From Chlamydomonas sphaeroides (taxonomy: Eukaryota; Chlorophyta; Chlorophyceae; Chlamydomonadales; Chlamydomonadaceae), in NCBI GenBank assembly GCA_001662425.1, contig BDDC01000108.1:1-64000 (forward strand): 64,000 bases of DNA, read 5' to 3'. The translations under genes were made by a program, and so were the position numbers. The notes beneath the pieces are model-generated. The model did no database searches and was not told the origin of the DNA. It was given only the letters and a program-made list of their open reading frames with translations. Positions 33,991 to 45,932 of the stretch are shown here, in pieces (within the stretch, counting starts at the first letter, position 1; each line of letters starts with the position of its first letter).

Positions 33991-36900
33991 NNNNNNNNNN
34001 NNNNNNNNNNNNNNNNNNNNNNNNNNNNNNNNNNNNNNNNNNNNNNNNNNNNNNNNNNNNNNNNNNNNNNNNNNNNNNNNNNNNNNNNNNNNNNNNNNNN
34101 NNNNNNNNNNNNNNNNNNNNNNNNNNNNNNNNNNNNNNNNNNNNNNNNNNNNNNNNNNNNNNNNNNNNNNNNNNNNNNNNNNNNNNNNNNNNNNNNNNNN
34201 NNNNNNNNNNNNNNNNNNNNNNNNNNNNNNNNNNNNNNNNNNNNNNNNNNNNNNNNNNNNNNNNNNNNNNNNNNNNNNNNNNNNNNNNNNNNNNNNNNNN
34301 NNCCTCCCATCGTGCCCCCCCCCCTGCTGCTGCCCGCAACCCGCTCCATCCCCCTGCCTCCAGTACTCGGGCCCCAACCTGGGCGGCACGGCGGTCAAGA
34401 CCTCCTCGGGCGTCAGCGTCACCTCCAACAAGGACCCGCACCACACCATGCGCGCCGTGGTGTGGCTGGCGCCGCGCACCATGGCGGTGCAGGAGCGGCC
34501 GCGGCCCATGCTCACGGACCCGGTGGGGCGCTGGGGAGAAGAGCCGGAGGACGGGGCGGATGGCAGCGAGAGGCGGGACAGAGGGTGTGCGCGACACAGC
34601 GGCTGTACGCGATGCCGCTGCCCACCCACCCACCGTCCTGCTGCCACTGCTCCTCGACCCCTCCCCGACCGGCCTGCTCGGCCTTTTTCCCGGCCCCAGG
34701 CGGACGCTGTGATCCGTGTGACCAGCTCCGCCATCTGCGGTAGCGACCTGCACCTGTACCTGGTAGGGCGCGCGGGTAGGGGTTTGGGAGCTGGGGGTTT
34801 GGAGTTGGGGCCTGCTGCTTTCGCGGGGTTGGCCGGTGGGGAGCCACCGGAGGGATTGGCCGAGGGAAAGCGGTGAGGCGGTGGGCATGGGGCAGGACAA
34901 GCCGTATGACGTATGCGGTCCGCCGCTGGCCCCATGGTGGGCCCGCAGCTAGCCGTGTGGCTCCGTCGCAGGCGCGCCCCGTTGCGGTGGCCACCGTTCG
35001 CCTCTCAGCCGTCCTGTGCGCAGCACCAGCTGTCCGCAGGCTCCCTGGCTGTGTCACCAGGTATCACCAGGCACCACACCCGCCCCACCGCTACGCCACC
35101 GCAGGGCGCGGCCACCGGCATGCAGACGGGCGACATCGTGGGACACGAGTTCATGGGCATCGTGGAGAGTGTGGGGCCCGAGGTGGGGCGGAGGCCGTGG
35201 GCAGCTGGGCACTGAGGAAGGCGTGGGGCCGCGCGGCGCGAGGTGGGGTGAGGTGGGGCCCCACCAGGGGCCGCGGAAAAGCGCTCAGGGCGACGCAGGG
35301 GCGCTTGCGAGCGGACCGTCCCAGGGGCTGGCCGCTGGCTGCCTTGCCCGCCATCGGCTGGCGCGTGTCGTTGTGGCGCGCGAGGCACCACCCCCGCCCT
35401 CACCGCGGCCACGCAGGTCCGCAACGTGCGCCCGGGCGACCGCGTGGTGGCTTCCTTCGACATCGCCTGCGGCCACTGCCGCAGCTGCGACCACCAGGCC
35501 TTCAGGTGCGGCGTGCGCTGCAGCTCCTATCCGCACGCCGCATGGCCGGTCCGCCGCGTGCTGCGCATCACGCGTTGTGCACCTGTGCGGCTCATTGCCG
35601 CTCCGCTCAAACCCTGCCTTGCTTCCCTCCCTTCCTGACAAGTCCTCCCGTTCCCTGCCTCACCCTTTCCTTCCCCACTCTGCCAGCTCCTGCGACATGA
35701 CCAACCCGTCCAAGGACCAGGAGATGCTGTACGGCCACCGGTGCGGCAGGCACACATGCATGCTTCGTCTGTTTCCCCTCATGCGCCCGCGAACACACGC
35801 GAGCTTCACGCTCGCTCGCCGCATGCGGTCTGTCGCAGCTCGCGTGCTACTCTCGATGCGGAGATTCCCAACTGCCCGACCGACTCTCCCCTCCTGCTGC
35901 CCCCGCCTCCCCTCCCACTCCCAGCACCGCGGGCCTGTTCGGCTACGCGCACATCACGGGTGGCTACGAGGGCGGCCAGGCCGACTACGTGCGGGTGCCC
36001 TTTGGTGCGACCAGGGGAAGGGGAGGGGAGCCGGCTGGGGCCTTAGGGCGCACTGGGGGCCTGGGGACGACAGGGGAGGCGAGCAGGCGCCCCTTGGGTG
36101 GTAGCGCCCACCCCCGTTGCCTCTCTGAACCCCCTCCCTTGCACCGCCGCCGCTTCCGCCCTCCGCATCCGCCCTCCGCAGCCGACATGAACCTGCTGCA
36201 CGTGCCCCAGGACCTGCCGGACAACAAGGTGGGAGGCCAGGGGTGTGGGCAGGCGGAGAGCAGCAGTGCAGAGGGAGGATGGCAGCCGTACCTCCGCAAG
36301 CCGGGGGGGAGCTGTCAGGTGGCCCAGGGTTGTGAGGCATCGCAAGCGCCACGAGCACACGCAGGTCCAGGTACGAACACAGGTCCGACCGCCTTCTGTC
36401 GCGACGCCCCTTGCCGCCCATGTCCGCCCTCCTCCCTCATCCCCCCGCTCCCTGCCCCTCGCCTCTTGCTCCCGCCCCCCTGCCCCCAGGTGCTGCTGCT
36501 GTCGGACATCATGTCCACCGCCTGGTTCTCCACCGACCTGGGCAACGTGGGGCCCGACACCAGCGTGGCCATATGGGGAGCGGGGCCCGGTGCGTGGGGG
36601 CTTGGGGGCTGCCGGGGGCTAGGAGCGGAGGCTAGTGCATTGCAGGGGTAGCGTGTGCACTTGCCTCAACCGACAGACACAGGTGTGGGGCTCGGATCTC
36701 CTAGCGCTCTGTAATCGCTGCCTTGGCCCCCACGTCTCCCCTCTGCTTCCTGCGCCCCGCGGCCCCGCTGCCAGGCGGCATCCTGGCCGCCCACAGCGCG
36801 CAGGTGCGCGGCGCCACCTCCATCGTGCTCATCGACAACGTGGAGGACCGCCTGGAGCACGCCAAGGCCAAGATCCCCGGCCTGCACACCATTAACTTTG

Positions 36901-38877
36901 GCAAGGAGAAGGCGAGCGAGGCCCGCGTGCGCAGTGACGGGCCCAGCGGGGCGCAGGGCGGCCCCATGCGGCACATGGCCTCGCGGCGGGCGATGTCGTG
37001 GCTGCCCCGCGTCCTCAGGTCAAGCCCGCGCTGGAGAAGCTGCTGCCGGGCGGCCCCGACGTGTGCATCGAGGCGGTGGGAGCCGAGGGGGCGCGAGGGA
37101 AATGCCAGGGCTGCGAATGTGCCTGCCTGCCCCCCCCACGCAACGTGACCCCACGGACGGCAGATCTGATGGCTGCGTCAGCGCGTGGCACAACCGCAGC
37201 GGCCTGCTGCCCGCCCACGTCCGCTGCTCGCCCGCAGCCGCATGCAGCCGCTTGCCGCCCACCTGCTGCCTGCCTACCTGCGTATTGCATCCGAGCTCTA
37301 GCTGAGTCGTTACAGTGTTCAACTTTTAGGGCCGAAACAGAGCACCACCCCACAAGCGGCACGCCACGTGTGTGCCTGCTGCTGCAGGTGGGCTTCCACT
37401 ACTGCAAGAGCTTTGTGCACGCGGCCATGATGAAGGTGGGCACGGGATGGGGCATGAGTTGGCTGAACCGCAGCAGGCGCAAGCGCTCTGAAGCATGTCC
37501 TGCATGTCCTGCCCGTGTGCAGCAGGGGTCTAAGCAGACGGGGTGGGTTAAGCGCCCGGCCAGTTCAGCGCCCGGCCGGCAGCACCCGTGAGTGCCCGCG
37601 CGCCATGAGTCCCCTGCTCCTGCGCCACCCCCCGCCATGCAGACCATGCTGGAGACGGACACGCCCGACATCCTGAACGAGATGATCTACTGCTGCCGCA
37701 AGGGCGGCACCCTGGCCGTCATCGGGGTCTATGTCGGTCTCGTCAACGGGTGGGGGCCGGGCTGCCGGGGGCCGAAGGGGGCTGCCGGGGGCTTCTGGAG
37801 GCCGAAGCGTGGGATCTGCGATCCAGGGGACAGCGCAGATGCGCAGCCGGCCGTCACGCATTGGGCCTGCCCCCCCAGGAACCGTTGCGGCCAGATGGCC
37901 TGGCATTGTATGGTGGGGCACGACGTCCAGCTGCTCTCGCCCCTCCGGCCCCCCCCTCACGCCCCACCCACCGTGCTCCCTCCTTGTACCCCTCGTCCTG
38001 CACCCGCAGCTTCAACATCGGCGCCTTCATGGAGAAGGGCCTCACCATGAAGGCCGGACAGACGCCCGTGCAGGCGAGACCACGCGCCCCGGCCTCTCGG
38101 GGTTCCTCGCGCGCACCACCACCACCTACCGGGGTGCCTAAATGCTGATGGACAGCCATCGAGCCCTGCGATGGGCCGGCCATCGTCGCCGTGGCCTAGA
38201 CCCTTCCCCACCCGCCGCGCGTTTTCCCGCCAGCGCACAGCCAACGCTCCCCACCCGGTCGCGCGGCCTCAGCCGAGGCCCTTTCTCCTCCCAAACCTGG
38301 GGACTTGAGCCAGTGTGCGCTCACTTGCTGTCTTCCCCCCTCCCCTCCCGCCCTCCCGCTCCCCCCTGCAGAAGTACTGGCATCACCTGCTGGAGCTGGT
38401 GCAGCAGGGCAAGCTGGACCCCACCATCGTCATCACGCACGAGGTGCCCCTCGAGGAGGCGCCGCACATGTACAAGATCTTCAACGACAAGGTGGGGCAG
38501 GGGGGGCCAGGGAAGGGCTAGGGATTAGGGGCACGTCGAGAGCACGGCGACTGCGAAGAGGGAAGGGAAGGGTAGGACCGCGCAGCAGCGACGTGCCTTG
38601 CTCCTTGGCTGCAAACGCCGTCATGTTTGCCGGTTGGACTGCTGCCAGCCGCTGCGAGGCAATCGAGGGCTGGGGTGGGGGCTATCCAGTGACGACAAAT
38701 GAACGACGTTCTTTCCCCTGTTGTCCGGCCCCCCCCTCCGCGCGGCTGCTTTGGCCGCAGACGGACAAATGCATCAAGGTGGTGCTCAAGACGGGGGCCG
38801 AGGGCGAGGTCCGGGGCCGCGGCGCTGTGGCGGGCCCGCCCGCGGGGCCACCCCAGCAGACGAGCGCGCAGGCGTGA
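33616..38877 (+). CDS. Zinc-dependent alcohol dehydrogenase, formaldehyde-dehydrogenase-like
   Basis: Medium-chain NAD(P)-dependent dehydrogenase. Seventeen exons: 33616-33693, 33857-33916, [gap], 34364-34522, 34700-34762, 35105-35182, 35417-35505, 35687-35740, 35925-36004, 36182-36228, 36490-36589, 36775-36911, 37019-37075, 37387-37434, 37643-37749, 38010-38073, 38372-38491, 38761-38877; all in phase, 485 residues if the gap hides no exon. Catalytic zinc ligands are C112 (ICGSDLH) and H134-E135 (GHEFMG). Structural zinc cysteines C164, C167, C170 and C178 have classical spacing. The nucleotide site is GAGPGG at 266-271. Segments such as GYEGGQADYVRVPFAD and SDIMSTAWF match the bacterial-type FDH-like branch. 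An N-terminal extension of ~75 residues precedes the catalytic domain; its function is unclear. Introns at 36912 and 38074 start with GC. Confidence 0.93.
33926..33990. repeat. Poly-C run of 65 bases
   Basis: Homopolymer in the second intron of the dehydrogenase gene, directly abutting the gap. The true length is probably uncertain. Confidence 0.9.
33991..34302. other. Assembly gap (N)
   Basis: 312 unknown bases inside an intron of the dehydrogenase gene. Confidence 0.99.
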
Positions 38878-40657
38878 GGGGGAAGGGGTTGGGGAAGGGT
38901 TGGGTGACGGGTGGGCAACGGGAAGACGCGTTGAGGACGGGGCAGGCATGGTTGGAAGTATTGGCGGTTGTCTCAGGTACCCACTAACTTCGACGCTGGT
39001 TTTACAGTAAAAGGGCAGGCACGGTTGGGCCGTTGAGCTGGATCCTGGCAAGCGGAAGGTGCGGGTGCAGGGCATGCAGGCAGGCGGTCTGTCAGCTGCC
39101 TGTCATCAAAGTGCAATGAGGCCCGGGCTTGATCAGCAGCACATCCGGGTTCAGGTCACAAATGCAGATGAGCCTTGCACGTACGGGTGCACTGTGTCAG
39201 TCGCTGCACAGAGCGCACCCTGTTGTGCCATGAGTAACAGCGCGGCAAGGAGGCCTGCGCCTTAGACCCATGGTCGACGTGCTACAGCTGTGCCCAGCTG
39301 AGTTGTGTGTAGCCCTTGCTTTGGCAGTAGCTAGCCGGCAGTTGTTGAGAGGAGCGGACGAGGATGGAGTATGCTACGCGGCTTCGGCCAGAGCGTGGGC
39401 TGAGACAGTGGAACTCGGGCGCCAGAGCAGCCTCGAGCAGTGGCCGGACCCGGTACTTGCGTACAGAAGTCAGCGCGGGCCTGCCCCAGCGCATGTCGCT
39501 GGGCTCCGGCTAGCGTACTAGCCAAGCGTGGTAGTGAACGTGACCACGCCGCCAAGGCCGGTAGCACGCCGCTATCAACTGGCATGGCAGCGAGCCGCAC
39601 GCTGACCTGGCTGCCATGCAGCGAACGCGCCGAGCACGCCACAGCCGAAGCGCAGACTGTGCACAAGCCGACCGAGTCTGTTACATTATGCATGCGTCGC
39701 GGCAGTTGCCACATGCGCCACCGGGCGCCATCCATCATCAAAATACGCAGCGGGTCCCATATGAAACGCGTGCGCCCAGCGCATGTGAGCCTGTCCGTTA
39801 GGGCTGAACGTCAAGACCTGGGGCCCCGCTGGCAGCCCCGCCGACCCAACTTACGCAGATGAGCGCCCCCAGCGCTGCCGCACCCGCCCGCGCGCCTGCA
39901 CAAGGCCAGGGCGCCAAATGCCTCGTCGCCGCGCTTGCTCACCGCCTTACCGCGCGTCGCGTCGGCCTAGAGTGTTGGGCACAAGGGCACAAGTGGGCGC
40001 ACGACCAGCGCACGAGTGCGGCAGGCGGGCCGAGGCCCCGTCCCCGCGCACCCCGTGCTGCCCAGTGCCCCCCAGCGGTCCAGCGGGCACGAGGGCCCGC
40101 GTGTCACACCCCAATCGTCCTACGTTGGTACTACGGTCCGTTTGTTCAACATCTGCTGGTGCAGCCACAGCCAGGCTACTAAGCAAGACACCCCGACAGC
40201 GCCACCCGCACCTTGCCGCTCCGAGGGCCGTGCGCACACACCGCCGGGGTACATGGTAGCCCCTGCTATCAATTGAGGCACATCGCTCCCACGCGTGTCA
40301 GTGTGCAACAAACAGCGGCAAGGGGTGTTGTTGGTTTTTTTTGGGTATTTGTTATGAATGCTTTTGCAGCGCGTCACAGCCACGCTTCCACAAACGAGCT
40401 CATAACTGGCACCTTGCTGCTGCCCGGCGCCTCCCTCAGCGGCGGTGGCGATCGGGACGCGGCGGCAGGGGCGGTCGGCCGGCGCCGTCCTTCCGGTCGC
40501 TGCCCCGGCCTGCGAGGGGGAGCAAGGTGCACATGCAGCACACGCGCAGCACACGTCAGGGACCAACACCGCAGGCCGTCGCGTGCGCAAGAAGGATAGC
40601 GTACTATGTGTACTGAAAGTAGCTAGCCGTAGCGGAACATTCAAGTGTCCTTGTGCG
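38878..40657. other. Gene-poor region between dehydrogenase and cyclin L genes
   Basis: About 1.8 kb with lower GC and codon use unlike the flanking exons. Short frames occur (for example at 39270-39521, 83 codons) but none has splice context or recognisable motifs. It may contain decayed transposon sequence; I see no terminal repeats. Confidence 0.5.
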
Positions 40658-40896
40658 AGCCCTCAGTGCAAGTTGCTGTCCGCCTCGGTACGTCCCCGAA
40701 GGGCGTCCCGCTAGGAATAGCGTATATATAGTTTAGCATCACTGGGCAAGTGCGTGCGTGCGTGGAGTGTGGCGTGCGGGTATTGTGAAGCCCCAAAGCC
40801 CTCAGTGCAAGTTGCTGTCCGCCTCGGTTCGTCCCCGAAGGGCGCCCCGCTAGGAATAGCGTATATATAGTTAGCATCACTGGGCAAGTGCGTGCG
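40658..40896. repeat. Tandem ~100-base repeat (two copies) with two hairpins each
   Basis: Copy 1 at 40658-40758 and copy 2 at 40797-40896 are about 95% identical, offset 139 bases. Each contains CCCCGAAGGG (short stem-loop), then CGCTAGGAATAGCG (perfect 5-base-pair stem with a GGAA loop), then a TATATATAG tract. Copy 2 ends about 24 bases from the cyclin L stop, so in the minus sense both copies lie in the cyclin L 3' region. Confidence 0.9.
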
Positions 40897-40919
40897 CGGT
40901 GAGTTGAATGCAAAATCTG

Positions 40920-43801
40920 TCAGGCCCCGCAGCCGTGCGCACCTTTGGACTCGCCGCCATCCGCCCCAGCCGGAGAGGCCACGGGCGTGTCACGGTCCTT
41001 CGCCGGCTCGCTGGCGGCCTCCTTGGTGGGTGCCGGCTCAGCCGCAGCGGCCGGCGCGGCATCGCTGGCCTTGGGCTCGTCCACCGGCTCAGGCGTCTTG
41101 GCAGCCGCCGCCTTGTTCACCGATTCGTCCGCTGACCGCTCCTGTTTGCTGTGCTCATCGCGCAGCGGCTGCGATGCCTGCCGCCCGTCCCGACTGTCGC
41201 GGCCCCGTTCCCGGTCACGATCACGGTCCCGGTCGCGGCGCTCCCGCTCGCGCTCCCTCTCGCGTTCCCGCTCCCTCTCCCTGGCACGCTCCCTTTCCCG
41301 CTCGCGCTCCCTCTCGCGCTCCCGTTCCCGGTCGCGGTCCTTGTCCCGGTAGTCCCGGCGGTCTCTCTCCCGGTCCCGGTCCCGGCCGCCGTCCCGATCC
41401 CGGCTGCGGCTGCGGCGGTCCCTGCGGCCGCCGTCACTGCGGCCGCCGTCACTGCGGGGGGTCCAGACAGGGAGCAAGAAACATGTCCGCCAGTACATGA
41501 GGGTTCGCGCTCCAGCTACCGCCGGCTATGCACTGCTGATACTCGTGGCATTCAGCAAAAGCCGCCCAGAAATCCATCCATGCAACTGTTTCAACACGCT
41601 CCCATGCACTGTCTCACCGCTGCCGGTCGCGGCTTCTGCTGCGGCTGCGCCTGCCCCGGTCGCGGTCGCGCCGGTCCCGGCTGTCGCGGCTGCTGCTGCG
41701 GGACGAGCTCCGCCGCTTTGTGCGGTCGCGGCTCCGATCCCGGCTGCGGCTGCGCTTGCGCGACTGCACCGCGCCGCCGTCAACGGCGGCTGTGGTGCCG
41801 CCGTTGGCCTGGCCCGTACCGCCCGTCACCGTGGGACCGCCCTGCGCAAAACAGCGCAACGGAAACTGCAGTCAGTGGGCTGCAATTTCCTCTGGTCGAT
41901 ATGCTACACCATGCGATGGCGCTTCCCCGTAACCTGCCCTACGTAGCACACAAGTACTTCTCCTGAGCCCACCTGTGTGACGGAGACCACGTCTGGGTCC
42001 GGCCGCTGCGGCGGCTGCGCAGCCGTCACGGCGCCGCCGATGCTCACGCTGCCGGTCGCGGCGCTGCCGACGCCCACGGCCGCGACGCCGCTTACCGCCA
42101 CGGCCGCCGCCCCTTGCAACCGCTGATGCGCTGCCGCCACCGCAGCCGCCAGCATTTCCGCGGCGCCACCGGGCCCGGGCGCGGCAGTGGAGCCGGCAAC
42201 GATGGGCTGCGTGGCAACCGGGTCCGGAATGGCCGGGCTGGCGTCGTTCGCCTCGGGCGTGGGCGTGGCTGGCTTGGCCACGCCCGAGCCGCTGGCGGCC
42301 TGCTGCTTGAGGACCTCCGGGTTGACCTCTATATAATGCGCCTTGGGGCGCTGGTAGAGCTGGTGCAGGGTCAGCACCACCTCCACCAGCTGCTCTGTGG
42401 GCACCTTGAACGCCAGCCACCAGGGCGGCCGCGCGGGCAGCGGCACCTGTCGACAGAGGAAGCCAGGAGGGCAACGAGCTGTCAAGTTGTTGAGGCGGAC
42501 GTGAAGGTCCCAATGGCACCTGCAGTGCAACATTATTGGCGGTGGGGCGCCGGATCGGGGGCTGGGCGCACCTGCAGGCGCCGCGCCGCGAAGTAGATGG
42601 CTCCGGCCGCCACCACGTGGCCCTTGAAGCGCACGCAGAGCGTCGTCCGCAGGCTGCAGCGCAGGGCGGAGCGTAGCACGGATAGTCGGACGTAAGCGGC
42701 ATGGCGGCGCAAGCTGCGTGTGCCATGGTGCTAGCGCGCCGCCGCTAGAGAAGGGGCTCAACGGCCGGTGTGCTCACCTATCGTTGAGGATGTTCCAGGA
42801 GAGCTGCTGGAGCTCGTCGCTACCGTCCACGCTGTGGACGAAGCTGTTGACGTACTTGTGTGGGTGGACGCAGTGGATGATGAAGCCGAACGTCTTGAGC
42901 AGGATGCGTTCGTAATTGATAACGCGCTCCTTCATGACATCGTACTCCTACGTGCGCAGACATCGGCACCCACCGTGTTCCGGGCGTCAAAGCGAGGCAC
43001 CGGCAACTGCGCGTCCAGGTGGTAGAGGGGAATATGCTCAGCCGGAGGCCCGTGCTCAGACAACGCGGGGCGTGGTACGCAGATCTGGGCGCATGCTTTG
43101 GCACGGTGCCTGAGACGATATGTTGTGTTGTGCCGCCGCGTGGTGAAGCGCGGTCTAACAAGCACGTGCTGGTGCCGCAAGCCGCACCCACCCCCCGAGG
43201 TGTCCCCCGACCGCCGTAGATAGGACTGGCAGCCACATGGGCGCCCCTCACCAGAAATGTGGCCTACCTTGGTTTCGGGTATGAGCAGCGGGAGGCTCCT
43301 GCTGCCATCGCGCCGCTTGTTAATACGGTCAAAGACCATCAAGATGTCCCGCGTCCGCTTGTGGCTCTCCTCCAGCTTGGTAGCCAGGAAGAGGCAGGCG
43401 CACGCCATGCGCTGCGAGACCAGCAAACAGCAGCCGGTCAGCGGTGCCGGATGTGTGGTCCGATCTAGGCCAAACTGCTTGTGGCAGCCAGCGCCGAAGG
43501 GTGCCCAGCCCGGCGAACCGCGTGAGCCGTAACGTTTCCGTCGACGGTTCAGTCGCTAATTGCTCACCCGCACGTTGTAGTCGCGCATGCTCTTGCGGCA
43601 GAAGAACCGCTGGAAGAGCACCTGCCCCGTGGCCATCACCGCCTGGGGGCATTTTAGTAAGATGCCGGCCTCCTGGATGAGCTCGCAGCCGTAAATGCGT
43701 AGTGTGGTCTCGGTTTCCTCGTCTATGCCGTGTTTGCGTGAGGGGCTGTTCGCAAGCTCTTCGTCTGTAAGGTAGAACTTGTCAAGCGTGGTGTAGCTCA
43801 T
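40920..43801 (-). CDS. CYCL: Cyclin L with RS/RE-rich tail
   Basis: Cyclin L partners CDK11-type kinases and works in pre-mRNA splicing in nuclear speckles. Eight exons in phase: 43801-43568, 43411-43268, 43006-42974, 42947-42778, 42653-42572, 42446-41973, 41841-41618, 41451-40920; 630 residues. The N-terminus shows the cyclin box start (ETTLRIYGCELIQEAGILL, QAVMATGQVLFQRFFCRKS). Then come CACLFLATKLEESHKRTRD, the second cyclin fold (LLKTFGFIIHCVHPHKYVNS, SLRTTLCVRF) and PWWLAFKVP, all typical for cyclin L. The tail is an RS domain (KRSRSRDRSRDRTKRRSSSR) followed by long Arg-Glu and Arg-Asp dipeptide runs and a Pro/Ala/Glu-rich end. The start is ATG at 43801 (MSYTTLDKFYLTDEE). A 33-base exon (43006-42974) is the smallest. 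Confidence 0.95.
41190..41400 (-). repeat. Arg-Glu / Arg-Asp dipeptide coding repeat in cyclin L
   Basis: Near-perfect hexamer repeats encode alternating Arg and Glu or Asp; they extend the RS-like tail and are in frame. Confidence 0.9.
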
Positions 43802-44639
43802 GCCCACGCAGGGGCAAGGCGGCGAGTGTGGGCGGCTGGCAACCGCGACGTTCGGCGGTCACAGCGTCCTCTGAAACGCAATGAGAAATGCTTTATGTAC
43901 AAGGGAAGTGTGTGTAAGAACTCGGCCTCCTCCTGCCGAGCTTTGGGGCTTTGGAGCTCTGCCGCGCGACATGGGCCGCTGTCTCGCCAAGCGCCGGACA
44001 AGCTGCCAGAGCATGGCAACGCCATTGCTGCACCAGCCCCTTGCTGCGCCATGCTGGGAGGCGCGGCGAGGACAGCGAGCTGGCTGCCCGCGAACGAATG
44101 CAATGGGGTTCTGAAGAAGCTGCTGGCCGTGACCTCGGAGCTAACACAAATGAGGCCAAGGCCATCGCGAGCTGCAATCCGCGAGCAATGCGGTTGAACT
44201 GAAGAATCGGTGAACTCCGCCTTCTGCTTGCGCGGCAGTTCAGGCGCGTGCCTGCGCACTTCCGAAGTCAAACGTGCTACCAAAACAATCAGCGTGACAT
44301 GTATCGAGCTATCATGTTGGCCAAGGCGCCGAGGACCCAAGGGTCTGCACCCGCACGCGGCCCTGTTCGGCCTGCGCAGCGCCTGCGCGCACCTTTATGC
44401 CCCGTCCCACCCATGCCGTGCAACCTCATCTATTGACATCATTCACTGTGTGTGCTCCCCACTCAGGTGCCGCAAACCTATTACACCCGGAGCCCCTTGC
44501 CATCCCTTAAAAAAACAACGAAGCCAAAACCCTGAACCTGCGGACCTGCGAATCCGTAAATTCATCCATCGCCGCTGCGACGGGGGGCCGAGCAGGCGAA
44601 CATGCAAACAAGGGAGGGTTGAACCACGCAGCGGCACGC
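43802..44639. other. Upstream flank of cyclin L
   Basis: Presumed 5' untranslated region and promoter of cyclin L on the minus strand; lower GC towards 44200-44600. No coding sequence recognised. Confidence 0.5.
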
Positions 44640-45312
44640 AGCATCCCTTGCCGACGACGCCACCGAGCCCGTCGACGCCACGCTCTGCACCGTCAACCGC
44701 TCGCCCTGCAACTGCACATCCGACTGCTGCTCGCCCACCGCCATCTGCGTGGCCTACGTCACGCCCATCGAGGCCGCCGCCGGCCCTCCCACCACCGTAG
44801 CCGCGNNNNNNNNNNNNNNNNNNNNNNNNNNNNNNNNNNNNNNNNNNNNNNNNNNNNNNNNNNNNNNNNNNNNNNNNNNNNNNNNNNNNNNNNNNNNNNN
44901 NNNNNNNNNNNNNNNNNNNNNNNNNNNNNNNNNNNNNNNNNNNNNNNNNNNNNNNNNNNNNNNNNNNNNNNNNNNNNNNNNNNNNNNNNNNNNNNNNNNN
45001 NNNNNNNNNNNNNNNNNNNNNNNNNNNNNNNNNNNNNNNNNNNNNNNNNNNNNNNNNNNNNNNNNNNNNNNNNNNNNNNNNNNNNNNNNNNNNNNNNNNN
45101 NNNNNNNNNNNNNNNNNNNNNNNNNNNNNNNNNNNNNNNNNNNNNNNNNNNNNNNNNNNNNNNNNNNNNNNNNNNNNNNNNNNNNNNNNNNNNNNNNNNN
45201 NNNNNNNNNNNNNNNNNNNNNNNNNNNNNNNNNNNNNGCACGCCGCGTCGCGCCGCCGCAGCCGGGGCCGCAGCAGCGGGATAGCCGGGCGACGATGAGG
45301 GCACCGGCATCC
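44640..45312 (+). pseudogene. Broken copy of the Cys-rich DPC/YCGGC gene, interrupted by a gap
   Basis: 44650-44805 is about 90% identical to 10734-10893, including the coding of NRSPCNCTSDCC and ICVAYVTPIEAAAGPP. After the gap, 45238-45312 matches about 10996-11070 with small indels. The signal peptide and the DPC/YCGGC exons of the 9736 gene are not seen upstream, and the sequence after the gap contains a frame-breaking TAG where the parent reads Ala/Gln. It looks like a 5'-truncated duplicate. Confidence 0.7.
44806..45237. other. Assembly gap (N)
   Basis: 432 unknown bases inside the duplicated Cys-rich segment. Confidence 0.99.
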
Positions 45313-45932
45313 GGGTCTGAGCCAGCTGGAGCCGGACGGCAGGCAGGCGGGTGTGGGGCACCATGGCCGGCCCCTGATGCAGCCTACCCGATGCGCCTTG
45401 ATCTCCCGCTCGGTGATGCTCGTTGTTCCTTTAGTGGGACAGTTCCTGCTTAATGGCCAACCCTACTCTACAAGAGGCGTTCGAGGAGCGTCTCCGTCTG
45501 AAAGCCCCACGAGCACCTCAATCTTGGCAGCGCCCGTTGCTCGCCGCAGGCTAAGGGCGTCCAGCTGGCTCAGCACAGCGCCGCCGTACGATAGGAGCAA
45601 GCGGGGAGCGGGGGGCGGGGCAGTGCGGCCTCGACTGCGAAAGACACTGAGGGCGCAGGCTCTGTAGCCTGGGATCGCGGCTTGCATGCTGCACAGCCGG
45701 CCGCCTGCGCTTCTTGCAGCATGGCCTGCCGCGCTAGCCAGGCTGGCGCAGCACTCAACGCAGCAAGCCCCTGCCCCCGCCGCCTAGCAGCACCACCTCC
45801 CCCGCCGCCCCAGCAGCCTACCGCAGCCGCCGGCGCCGCGACGCCTGCAAGCCCAGCTCACGCAGCCCGGCCACTCGGCAGCCACGGCCTCCGCCGGCGC
45901 CACATGCTGCCACAGCCTCCGCACGGCGCACC
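45313..45932. other. 3' flank of the neurochondrin-like gene
   Basis: Non-coding as far as I can see; the minus-strand 3' untranslated region of the neurochondrin-like gene should end here, but no TGTAA was found in it. Confidence 0.45.

Noticed and set aside
33668..34935. Frames running through the N gap with poly-Gly or poly-Pro
   Set aside because: Artefacts of the 65-base C run and the unknown bases.
39270..39521. 83-codon frame starting MVDVLQLCPAELCVALALAV
   Set aside because: Has an ATG but atypical codon use, no splice partners and no recognised domain; could be decayed sequence.
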